From NCBI GenBank assembly GCA_002329445.1, contig DCTU01000369.1:1-5023 (forward strand): 5,023 nucleotides of DNA, written 5' to 3'. Each line of letters begins with the position of its first letter. The first letter of the stretch is position 1. A program made the position numbers and the translations under genes. The DNA is from a bacterium UBP9_UBA1432 (GTDB lineage Bacteria > Vulcanimicrobiota > Xenobia > Xenobiales > Xenobiaceae). A model generated the notes under the pieces. It was not told the DNA's origin. It did no database searches and saw only the letters and a list, made by a program, of their open reading frames with translations. Positions 1-5,023 of this stretch are shown here, in pieces.

Positions 1-45
1 GGCGGTTTTCAAGACCGCTGCCTTCAACCACTCGGCCAGCTCTCC
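1..45 (-). tRNA. tRNA-Ser(UGA), 5' part only (cut by window edge)
   Basis: On the minus strand this reads as the first half of a serine tRNA. The acceptor 5' strand GGAGAGC (45-39) is followed by T8 and G9, then a D arm with GCC (36-34) pairing to GGC around GAGTGGTTGAA. The anticodon stem GCGGT/ACCGC (18-14 and 6-2) closes the loop CTTGAAA with anticodon TGA at 11-9, which reads UCA-type serine codons. The layout closely matches the well-known bacterial tRNA-Ser(UGA). The long variable arm, T arm and acceptor 3' end lie outside the window, so whether the gene is intact and whether CCA is encoded cannot be judged. It is transcribed away from glpD. Confidence 0.93.
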
Positions 46-224
46 AGGTCCTCGCAGGCGCGCAGCACTTCTTCCGCGCGCGCGTCCTCAACCCTTCGCG
101 GCTGGGGCCTGCTTTGGCACGAAGGGACGGGCTCCTGCAGGCGGAGGCGGGGAGGAGCTCGAGGGGCTTCGGGGCCGGGGCCTCGGGGAAGGGGAAAAGG
201 CCGGAACGGGGTAATCTCTCGACA

Positions 225-240
225 CGGAATCCGGATTCCG
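225..240. promoter_or_regulatory. 16-base perfect palindrome upstream of glpD, possible operator
   Basis: CGGAATCCGGATTCCG is identical to its own reverse complement. It ends 77 bases before the glpD start codon and lies in the only long non-coding stretch of the window. That is a plausible place for a dimeric repressor or activator site, since glycerol genes are commonly controlled by GlpR-type or other regulators. No known operator consensus is recognised. A perfect 16-base palindrome can arise by chance in 5 kb of GC-rich DNA at a non-negligible rate, so the functional reading is inference. Confidence 0.3.
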
Positions 241-308
241 GAGACGTGCTGGGCCTGCCGTCCTGCGGGAAGCCCGGCAAGGTCTGGTTCCCGCTGGGGG
301 GAGGAATT

Positions 309-313
309 GGAGG
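309..313 (+). promoter_or_regulatory. Ribosome binding site deciding the glpD start
   Basis: GGAGG at 309-313 lies four bases before GTG at 318. A second GGAGGA, at 300-305, lies 12 bases before it. These purine-rich motifs favour GTG 318 over ATG 333, whose nearest GGAGG is 19 bases away, and over the far-upstream ATG at 114. Confidence 0.6.
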
Positions 314-317
314 CAAC

Positions 318-1883
318 GTGACGCGCGAAGAGATGCTCGACCGCCTGGATGATCGCAAGGAACCCTGGGACATGGTCCTGATCGGGGGAGGGGCTACCGG
401 GGTCGGCGCCGCGCTGGACGCGGCGGCTCGCGGCCACGATGTCCTCCTGCTGGAGCAGTCCGACTTCGGGAAGGGGACCTCCAGCCGCAGCACCAAGCTG
501 GTGCACGGGGGTGTGCGCTACCTGCAGCAGGGCAACGTCAGCCTGGTCATGGAGGCCCTCAAGGAACGCGGGATCATGCGGCAGAACGCGCCGCACCTGG
601 TGCACGACCTGGCCTTCGTGGTGCCCAACTACACCTGGTGGGAGGCGCCCTTCTACGGAGTGGGCATGAAGGTCTACGACCTCCTGGCGGGTCGGTATGG
701 ATTCGGGGCCAGCCGATTGCTCTCGCCGGAAGAGACCGTGGCCCGGATCCCGACCATCCAGACCGAGGGTCTGCGTGGGGGCGTGGTTTACTATGACGGG
801 CAGTTCGACGACGCCCGGATGCTGATCAACCTGGTCCGGACCGCAGCCGAGCAGGGCGCCTGCCTGGTCAACTACTGCCGCGTCGAGGGACTCACCCGGA
901 ACTCGTCGGACTTCGTCGACGGGGTGCGCGCCCGGGACATGGAATCCGGGCGGGAATACGAGATCCGGGCCCGGGTGGTCCTGAACTGTACGGGAGCCTT
1001 CTCTGACGAGGTGCGCCGGATGGACGATCCCCAGGCCGAGGCGCTGATCGCGCCCAGCACGGGGGTGCACATCGTCCTGGACAAGTCCTTCCTGCCTGGC
1101 GAGACCGCCATCATGGTGCCCCGCACCACCGATGGCCGGGTCCTCTTCGCGATTCCCTGGCACGACTGCGTGGTGGTGGGCACGACCGACAACCCGGTCG
1201 ACCAGGCCGTCCTGGAACCCATCCCGACCGCGGAAGAGGTGGACTTCATCCTCGAAAACGCCCACGACTACCTCAAGCGACCGCCCACGGTCCAGGATGT
1301 TCGCAGCGTCTTCTCGGGGATCCGCCCCCTGGTCAAGGCCTCTGAGGATGGCAACACCGCAAAGCTCAGCCGGGACCACACGATCTCGATCAGCCGCAGC
1401 GGACTGGTCACCATGGCCGGGGGGAAGTGGACGACCTATCGCCACATGGCCGAGGACCTGGTCAACCATGCCGAGACCCTGGCGGATCTCGAGCCCCGGC
1501 CCTGCGTCACCCGCAGCCTGAGCATCCACGGCTTCCACAAGAACGCGGCCAAGTTCGGCGAGCTGGCGGCCTACGGGAGCGACGCTCCGGCCTTGACGCA
1601 TCTGTTCCGGGCTGAAGCGGGATGCGACGAGCTGGTCCATCCCCGGTTGTCGGTTCGGGTGGGCGAAGTGGTGTGGGCGGCCCGCACCGAGATGGCGCGG
1701 ACCGTGGATGACTTCCTGGCCCGGCGGACGCGGGCTTTGATCATGGATGCCCGGGCCGCCTCCGAGGCGGCTCCCGTGGTGGCCCGGATCCTGGCCGATG
1801 AGCTGGGCCGTGACGAGGCCTGGCAGCAGGGGCAGGTCCGCGACTTCCAGGCCCTGGCCGCTGCCTACCTGCCCCGGTCCTGA
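318..1883 (+). CDS. glpD: Aerobic glycerol-3-phosphate dehydrogenase (FAD, quinone-linked)
   Basis: This 521-residue enzyme oxidises sn-glycerol 3-phosphate to dihydroxyacetone phosphate and passes electrons through FAD to the membrane quinone pool. It links glycerol and phospholipid breakdown to glycolysis and respiration, as a peripheral protein on the cytoplasmic side of the membrane. The N-terminal dinucleotide fold shows GGGATG at 23-28 and the ribose-binding acidic residue E46. The family signature GTSSRSTKLVHGG occupies 53-65. GTTDNPVD (288-295), GIRPLV with R336, and MAGGKWTTYR (366-375, K370) match conserved GlpD active-site segments. The C-terminal domain begins near H441 and includes RRTRALIMDARAA (469-481). 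Length fits the family (E. coli 501, B. subtilis 555). GTG 318 is chosen because the FAD fold starts about 18 residues later and a GGAGG precedes it. No glpK, glpF or glpR is adjacent, and the next gene is convergent, so it looks monocistronic. It could be annotated longer, from 114, which I consider wrong. Confidence 0.96.
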   Translation: MTREEMLDRLDDRKEPWDMVLIGGGATGVGAALDAAARGHDVLLLEQSDFGKGTSSRSTKLVHGGVRYLQQGNVSLVMEALKERGIMRQNAPHLVHDLAFVVPNYTWWEAPFYGVGMKVYDLLAGRYGFGASRLLSPEETVARIPTIQTEGLRGGVVYYDGQFDDARMLINLVRTAAEQGACLVNYCRVEGLTRNSSDFVDGVRARDMESGREYEIRARVVLNCTGAFSDEVRRMDDPQAEALIAPSTGVHIVLDKSFLPGETAIMVPRTTDGRVLFAIPWHDCVVVGTTDNPVDQAVLEPIPTAEEVDFILENAHDYLKRPPTVQDVRSVFSGIRPLVKASEDGNTAKLSRDHTISISRSGLVTMAGGKWTTYRHMAEDLVNHAETLADLEPRPCVTRSLSIHGFHKNAAKFGELAAYGSDAPALTHLFRAEAGCDELVHPRLSVRVGEVVWAARTEMARTVDDFLARRTRALIMDARAASEAAPVVARILADELGRDEAWQQGQVRDFQALAAAYLPRS

Positions 1884-1902
1884 GCGGGGCGGGCCCGAGT
1901 CG

Positions 1903-1934
1903 GACCTGGGCAGGCCGGGGGGCTGCCCGAGGTC
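1903..1934. terminator. Hairpin between convergent genes, candidate bidirectional terminator
   Basis: GACCTGGGCAG (1903-1913) pairs with CTGCCC (1923-1928) and AGGTC (1930-1934), leaving a nine-base loop and one bulged G at 1929. The result is an 11-base-pair, GC-rich stem. It sits 20 bases after the glpD stop and reaches two bases into the stop codon of the opposing gene. There is no T run on either side, so classic intrinsic termination is uncertain, but the position between convergent genes fits a terminator or transcript-end stabiliser. Confidence 0.45.
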
Positions 1935-2367
1935 AGTCGGTCAGGCGGGGGAGGTTCTCCATGAAGACGGCTCCGTTGGAGACGATGGGGATCCGTGGGT
2001 CGAGCTTTCGGACCAGATCGGCCAACTGGTCGGCGATTCCGTAGAACAAGGCCCGGGAGACCCGCAGGGCCTCTGGAGCCAGGGCCACCTCGGACAAGGG
2101 TTCACCCGGGTCGAAGAGGATGTGGTTGCGGTTCACGCCGGCTGCTTCCGGCAGGACCGTGGCCATCAACTGCCACAGGTCGAAGAGGCGGTGGGCCCGG
2201 GTCTGACCCTCCAGGTGTCCGCCCGAGCCCAGCAGGCCCCAGGGTTCGGCCGAGCGGTTCTCGATGACGAAGTTGTCGAAGTATCCTCGTCCCTCGGGTT
2301 CGGGGGCCAGGAAGGTGCGGATCTTCTCGATCTCCTGGGGATTGAGGGCTCTTGAGACGGTGGGCAT
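1933..2367 (-). CDS. Conserved-looking protein of unknown function, 144 residues
   Basis: I do not recognise this family. The predicted 144-residue protein has no signal peptide or membrane segment, so it should be cytoplasmic. It opens with a helix-prone stretch (NPQEIEKIRTFL, 9-20). An aromatic and acidic segment follows (YFDNFVIEN, 29-37), then a Gly-rich turn (LLGSGGH, 45-51), an amphipathic helix (RLFDLWQLMATVL, 60-72), and a further helical part around 98-122. The C-terminus ends in PIVSNGAVFMENL (127-139). No catalytic motif stands out. Codons end mostly in G or C, like the neighbours, which supports a real gene. ATG 2367 is chosen over the longer frame from 2529 because GGAGG lies five bases upstream and the extra 54 codons would cover the divergent promoter region and overlap the nuclease gene. 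Confidence 0.8.
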   Translation of the reverse strand: MPTVSRALNPQEIEKIRTFLAPEPEGRGYFDNFVIENRSAEPWGLLGSGGHLEGQTRAHRLFDLWQLMATVLPEAAGVNRNHILFDPGEPLSEVALAPEALRVSRALFYGIADQLADLVRKLDPRIPIVSNGAVFMENLPRLTD

Positions 2368-2497
2368 GCGGTCCTCCGGAGGTGTGGCGCGGTGGCTGCA
2401 CGCGGGCCATTCGCCCACCACTCCAAGGGACCCTGCCCCTGGCCGGAGTCCCAGACAGGGCGGGATCTGCTGGATTGGATGACGAAGCACGAAGGTC
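2368..2497. promoter_or_regulatory. Divergent intergenic region between the unknown gene and the nuclease
   Basis: These 130 bases separate two genes transcribed away from each other and so should contain both promoters. I could not find a credible sigma-70 -35/-10 pair. The least GC-rich part is 2466-2490, just upstream of the nuclease start. The nuclease frame is closed by a TGA at 2480-2482, so it cannot extend further upstream. Confidence 0.4.
2373..2377 (-). promoter_or_regulatory. Ribosome binding site deciding the start at 2367
   Basis: On the minus strand, GGAGG lies five bases before ATG 2367, an ideal Shine-Dalgarno arrangement. It is the second half of the ten-base perfect palindrome CCTCCGGAGG (2373-2382), so the site could fold on itself only as a very tight structure, or be masked in a dimer. 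It is the main reason for rejecting the longer reading frame. Confidence 0.65.
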
Positions 2498-3022
2498 GTG
2501 TCCCCTTCTTCCAGACCCCTCCAGAACACCGCACAGGCCTTTGCCGCGCAGTTGCGCGAGGGACACTACAACGAGCTGCGCGTGGCCCTGCACCTGATGC
2601 TGCGAGGGTGTCTGGTCCGGATCGGCTTCTCGGATGGCCGCTACGACATCGAGGCGCGCACGCCCCGGGGGCGGATCTGGCATGTGGAGGTCAAGTGGGA
2701 CAAGCGGGCCGCCGAGTCGGGACGGCTCTACTTCGAGGTGGAGAATACCCGCCAGCGCAAGCCCTCGGGGATCATGGCGACCTCGGCGGATTTGTGGTGC
2801 CACGTCCTGGGTGAGGGGGACCAGGCCTTGATGGCACGCGTGCCCCATCTGCGGGAGTTCCTGGAACGCGGGGGGTTCCGCTCGGTGCGCACCGGTGGGG
2901 CCGACTCCAACAGCCGAGGGCTGCTGGTCCCTCGCGAAAGGCTGGATGTGCCCGGCTTCGGATGGGTCCGGCTGCCGACCGTGCAGGACTACTTCGGGGA
3001 GGTCTTCCGCCGAGGAAGCTGA
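2498..3022 (+). CDS. Small PD-(D/E)xK nuclease-like protein
   Basis: The 174-residue product looks like a single-domain member of the PD-(D/E)xK endonuclease superfamily. An N-terminal helix carries E26 (NELRVALHL, 25-33). D50 follows in RYDIEA, and then the strand HVEVKWD (62-68) with the E64-x-K66 pair, 14 residues after D50: the spacing and order of a metal-binding nuclease core. Downstream, GRLYFEVEN (75-83) and KPSGIMATSADLW (88-100) resemble a conserved block in nuclease-like proteins often found in phages and accessory regions. It has no DNA-binding, helicase or methylase domain, no signal peptide and no membrane segment. The substrate is unknown: DNA repair, a restriction-like role or a domesticated phage resolvase are all possible. 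GTG 2498 is the first start codon after an in-frame stop; its Shine-Dalgarno (GAAGG, 2491-2495) is only two bases away, so initiation may be weak. It converges on the propeller gene with a 10-base gap. Confidence 0.82.
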   Translation: MSPSSRPLQNTAQAFAAQLREGHYNELRVALHLMLRGCLVRIGFSDGRYDIEARTPRGRIWHVEVKWDKRAAESGRLYFEVENTRQRKPSGIMATSADLWCHVLGEGDQALMARVPHLREFLERGGFRSVRTGGADSNSRGLLVPRERLDVPGFGWVRLPTVQDYFGEVFRRGS

Positions 3023-3032
3023 GGATCCCGGC

Positions 3033-4305
3033 CTAAGCTCGACGCACCGGCAGCTTGACGTCCCCGATGACGACCCAGTCGTCTCCCTCGGTGGCGATGG
3101 TCCCATCGGCGGGCGGCTCGGCGGGTCCGGCCCAGATCGGCCTGGATGCCCCCCTCGCGCAGGGCCAGCACCTGCCGGCCTCCGGCCGCGTAGACCGTGC
3201 CATCGTTGGAGACGGCCAGGGCGTCGCCGCCCGCGAAGGGGAGGGGCATCTGCCACTTGGACTGGCCCTCGGGGGTCAGGGCGTGCAGCACCTTGTCGAA
3301 GGTCCCGACCAGGAGCGTGCCATCGGCCATGCGCTCGATCCGGCTCTCGACCATGCCTTTCAGGTCGACCTCCCAGGCCTTGGTTCCGTCGGGTTCCAGG
3401 CCGTAGACCATGCCCTTCATGGTCCCGAAGAAGACCCGGCCGTCCTCCTCGATCCGGGGCATCGCGCGGATCCCCCCGCGGGCCTGGAAGACCTGGCTCA
3501 ACTGGCCTTCAGCAGAGACCCGGAAAAGCCCGCCCGAGTCATTGCCGATCCACACCGAGCCATCCGGGGCCAGGGCCGGCCTGCCCTCCACTCTTCCCGG
3601 GATATTGGCCTGGTGCAGCTTCTGCCCCTGGGGATCGAAGGTGGCCAGGAGGGTCTCCTCGGCCAGGTCCACGCGCACACTGACCTTGCCGTCGGGGTGG
3701 ACCACCGGAGGCGAGGAGGCGTGCATATCCAGAGAGGCCGACCAACGGGTCTGTCCATCTGAACCCACGGCCTGGAGCTTCCATCCCTCGTCCCGGACGC
3801 AGACGTAGGCCGTGTCGTCGGGGCCGAGGGCCGGCTGGATGGTCTGCATCTGCAGCCCCTCACCCCACCTCCAGCGGGGACGGCCCTGGGGATCCAGCCC
3901 GACCAGTCCGCCGTTGCCCGGAGACCACACACAGCCTCCGTCGGAGGTGCTCTTCGGACGGGCGTGGGTCCAGGCCTCGCGAGGGTGTCGCCAGGCGATC
4001 CGGCCATCCGGAGCGATGCTGGCCACGCCCTGATCGTCTGCAACCAGCAGGTTCCCCTGTCGGGTCACCTCCGGCCAGCCCAATCCGTCGGAACCGGTCT
4101 CGACCCGCCAGGCGATGAGATCGTTCTCGCGGCGCGAGCCGAAGACCGTCTCGGCGAGCTTTCTTCCGGTCATCTCAGGGAGGATGGAGGACGAGGCCGA
4201 GCGTTCGTCTGCGGGAGCGACCGCGGGCGGTGGGGCCGGGGTCGCGGCCAGGCCTCGGGCTTCGGGTGTGGCGGTCGGTGGCATGGGGCGAAGTGGGGAG
4301 ATCAT
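3033..4305 (-). CDS. PQQ-like beta-propeller repeat protein, frameshifted near its C-terminus
   Basis: After a Pro/Ala-rich N-terminus (about 1-45), this protein is built of about eight repeats of 35-40 residues. They begin near 77, 116, 157, 198, 240, 280, 320 and 360. Each pairs a xPxxxxDG strand with a later turn such as PDGRIAW (99-105), PQGRPRW (139-145), SDGQTRW (182-188), PDGTKAW (305-311) or PEGQSKW (345-351). This is the pattern of PQQ-type propellers, which often act as scaffolds rather than binding PQQ. No signal peptide or lipobox is visible, so the location is unclear. As given, the frame runs on to 2989 through an arginine-rich tail of about 50 residues. Removing one base in the six-G run (3149-3154), after E384, instead gives a 423-residue protein. 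Its last 39 residues contain a PEGQSKW-like turn (GASRPIWAG) and the blade-like sequence ADGTIATEGDDWVVIGD, and it stops with TAG at 3033-3035. The start ATG 4305 directly abuts AGGGGAG, so it is not certain. Confidence 0.85.
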
Positions 4306-4359
4306 CTCCCCTGGATGATGCCATGTCGAGGTCCGGCGGTCGAGGCTTTGGGGAAAGGT

Positions 4360-4923
4360 TCAAGAAAAATTCGGATCTCCCGAGGCGGGTCCGGGCGAGA
4401 CCTCGCGTGGCTCGCGGGCTCCGGAAGCCAGAAGGCGCAGGTCGGGCCGGGTCAACTGAGCCAGGGCCGAGTCCAGGAACTCGGCCAGGTCCAGGGGCTG
4501 GCGGGCCTCATACCAGGAAGCCTGCAGCGCCATGTCCAGCTTGTCGCAGGCCTGGACGAAGCATCCTTCGGGGGAGGAAGGCTGGATCGATTCCCGGGCC
4601 AGGGCCAGCAGCTCCGGACCTTGAGGCAGGGCGCCCAGCATGTCCTGCAGAGCCTGTCTCTCCAGGGCCAGCTTGCGTTCCTTCGGAACCCGGTCACGGG
4701 GAGTCAGGTCCCCGACACGGACTTCGGCCAGATCGTGCAGGATGGCCAGGGCCAGGGCCCGCCCCCGGTCCAGTTCAGGTGGACACAGGGCCAGGACCAG
4801 CCAGGCGACCCCCCAACTGTGTGCGGCCACGGATTCAGGTGCTTCGACCCCGGCCCGGACCCAACCGGCCCGCGGCAGGGACTTCAGCGACAGGGCCTCC
4901 AGGAGCAACTCTCGCAAGGTCAT
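4360..4923 (-). CDS. HD-domain 5'-nucleotidase-like phosphohydrolase (YfbR/HDDC2 type)
   Basis: The 187-residue product has the HD metal-dependent phosphohydrolase core. H35 lies in VAAHSW, H63-D64 and E67 in ILHDLAEVRVGDLTP (61-75), and D127 in ACDKLD. The GDLTP motif after the HD pair, the basic PKERK stretch (80-84), and R18 and W21 before the first histidine are typical of the YfbR/HDDC2 group, whose characterised members remove phosphate from deoxynucleoside 5'-monophosphates. Length is slightly short of E. coli YfbR (199). The last 20 residues are a Pro/Gly/Ser-rich tail. The enzyme should be cytoplasmic, serving nucleotide-pool turnover. ATG 4923 has only a weak upstream CAGG, and the frame stays open to the window edge, so a start further upstream cannot be excluded. 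However, the HD_3-type fold normally begins close to this point. The propeller gene follows 54 bases downstream on the same strand, suggesting co-transcription. Exact substrate is inferred from the family. Confidence 0.87.
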   Translation of the reverse strand: MTLRELLLEALSLKSLPRAGWVRAGVEAPESVAAHSWGVAWLVLALCPPELDRGRALALAILHDLAEVRVGDLTPRDRVPKERKLALERQALQDMLGALPQGPELLALARESIQPSSPEGCFVQACDKLDMALQASWYEARQPLDLAEFLDSALAQLTRPDLRLLASGAREPREVSPGPASGDPNFS

Positions 4924-5023
4924 GGCCTGGACTTGCGCCCTGTCCGGCGCCGGCTCCTGCTGAGTCCGGAGTGGCTTGGATGTCTGGAGATTCGGGTCGG
5001 GGTCTTGGCCAGGATCGTCGGTA
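4920..5023 (-). CDS. Possible C-terminal end of an upstream gene overlapping the HD gene by ATGA
   Basis: On the minus strand, one frame is open from the window edge to TGA at 4922-4920. It shares the ATGA overlap with the HD gene start that is common for translationally coupled genes. The 33 visible codons end mostly in G or C and encode a basic tail (PTILAKTPTRIS near the start, RSRRRTGRKSRP at the end). I cannot name a family from so little. The competing explanation is that the same bases encode an N-terminal extension of the HD protein, since that frame is also open here. Confidence 0.35.
   Translation of the reverse strand, partial: PTILAKTPTRISRHPSHSGLSRSRRRTGRKSRP

Larger units (their letters stand above)
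46..317. other. Non-coding leader between tRNA-Ser and glpD
   Basis: This 272-base stretch separates two divergent genes and must hold the promoters of both. No convincing -35/-10 pair is visible for either gene in this GC-rich DNA. The glpD frame stays open back to about base 114, but the 68 extra codons encode a Gly/Arg/Ser-rich stretch that lies before the FAD-binding fold and has no counterpart in GlpD proteins, so I treat it as untranslated. It contains an alternating CG run (75-84) and a 16-base palindrome (225-240, listed separately). I see no riboswitch or attachment site. Confidence 0.6.

Noticed and set aside
1..45. tRNA-Ser as an integration site for a mobile element carrying the nuclease gene
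   Set aside because: The tRNA 3' end, where attachment sites usually lie, is outside the window. No integrase, direct repeat or composition change is visible, and a housekeeping glpD lies in between.
75..84. Alternating CG run as possible Z-DNA or a structural element
   Set aside because: Only ten bases long and expected in DNA of this composition, with no other signal attached.
114..317. N-terminal extension of GlpD by 68 residues from ATG 114
   Set aside because: The extension is Gly/Arg-rich, has no targeting or domain features, and precedes a normal-length GlpD with a good ribosome binding site at 309-313.
24..1640. A 538-codon open frame on the minus strand, antisense to glpD
   Set aside because: It is the mirror of a strongly supported glpD gene in GC-rich DNA, where antisense frames stay open by codon bias. 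Its composition (rich in Gly, Arg, His, Asp and Val) matches no family, and it would run into the tRNA.
2368..2529. Longer form of the unknown minus-strand gene starting at 2529
   Set aside because: It would overlap the nuclease start and cover the divergent promoter region, while ATG 2367 has an ideal GGAGG five bases upstream.
2102..3256. A 384-codon minus-strand open frame across the nuclease gene
   Set aside because: It is antisense to the nuclease gene, out of frame with the unknown gene it also overlaps, and rich in Pro/Arg/Gly without repeats or motifs, as expected of a shadow frame.
4440..4810. Many copies of a GCCAGGGCC-like word, at first sight a repeat array
   Set aside because: On the minus strand these are Ala/Leu codons (GCC CTG GCC) of the HD protein, irregularly spaced, with no constant period, so they reflect codon use.

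Overview
The window is GC-rich (about two thirds G+C by eye) bacterial chromosomal DNA. Genes are closely packed on both strands, codons mostly end in G or C, and some starts are GTG. No phylum can be fixed from it. An HD-domain nucleotidase, a quinone-linked glycerol-3-phosphate dehydrogenase and PQQ-type propeller repeats fit many free-living high-GC groups (Acidobacteriota, Myxococcota, Planctomycetota and others). Nothing here is a diagnostic marker.

Layout. Bases 1-45 are the 5' half of a tRNA-Ser(UGA) on the minus strand, cut by the window edge. A 272-base non-coding leader follows, with a 16-base perfect palindrome at 225-240. It leads into glpD (318-1883, plus), an aerobic-type FAD glycerol-3-phosphate dehydrogenase. 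glpD converges, across a 49-base gap holding a strong hairpin, on a 144-residue protein of unknown function (1933-2367, minus). That gene is divergent from a small PD-(D/E)xK nuclease-like gene (2498-3022, plus). The nuclease converges on a PQQ-like beta-propeller gene (3033-4305, minus) whose last 39 codons are out of frame in this sequence. Upstream of it on the same strand is an HD-domain 5'-nucleotidase-like gene (4360-4923, minus). The last 100 bases may carry the tail of one more minus-strand gene.

How the genes work together. glpD looks like a single-gene unit, because its only downstream neighbour is convergent; it would feed glycerol-derived electrons into the quinone pool. The HD nucleotidase and the propeller gene lie head to tail, 54 bases apart, and may be co-transcribed. 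The unknown gene and the nuclease share a 130-base divergent promoter region, but nothing in their sequences proves a common function. I see no insertion sequence, CRISPR array, phage module or recognisable defence operon.

The most checkable unusual point is the frameshift at a run of six G (minus strand, 3149-3154). Removing one base restores the closing part of the propeller and turns an overlap with the nuclease gene into a clean 10-base gap.
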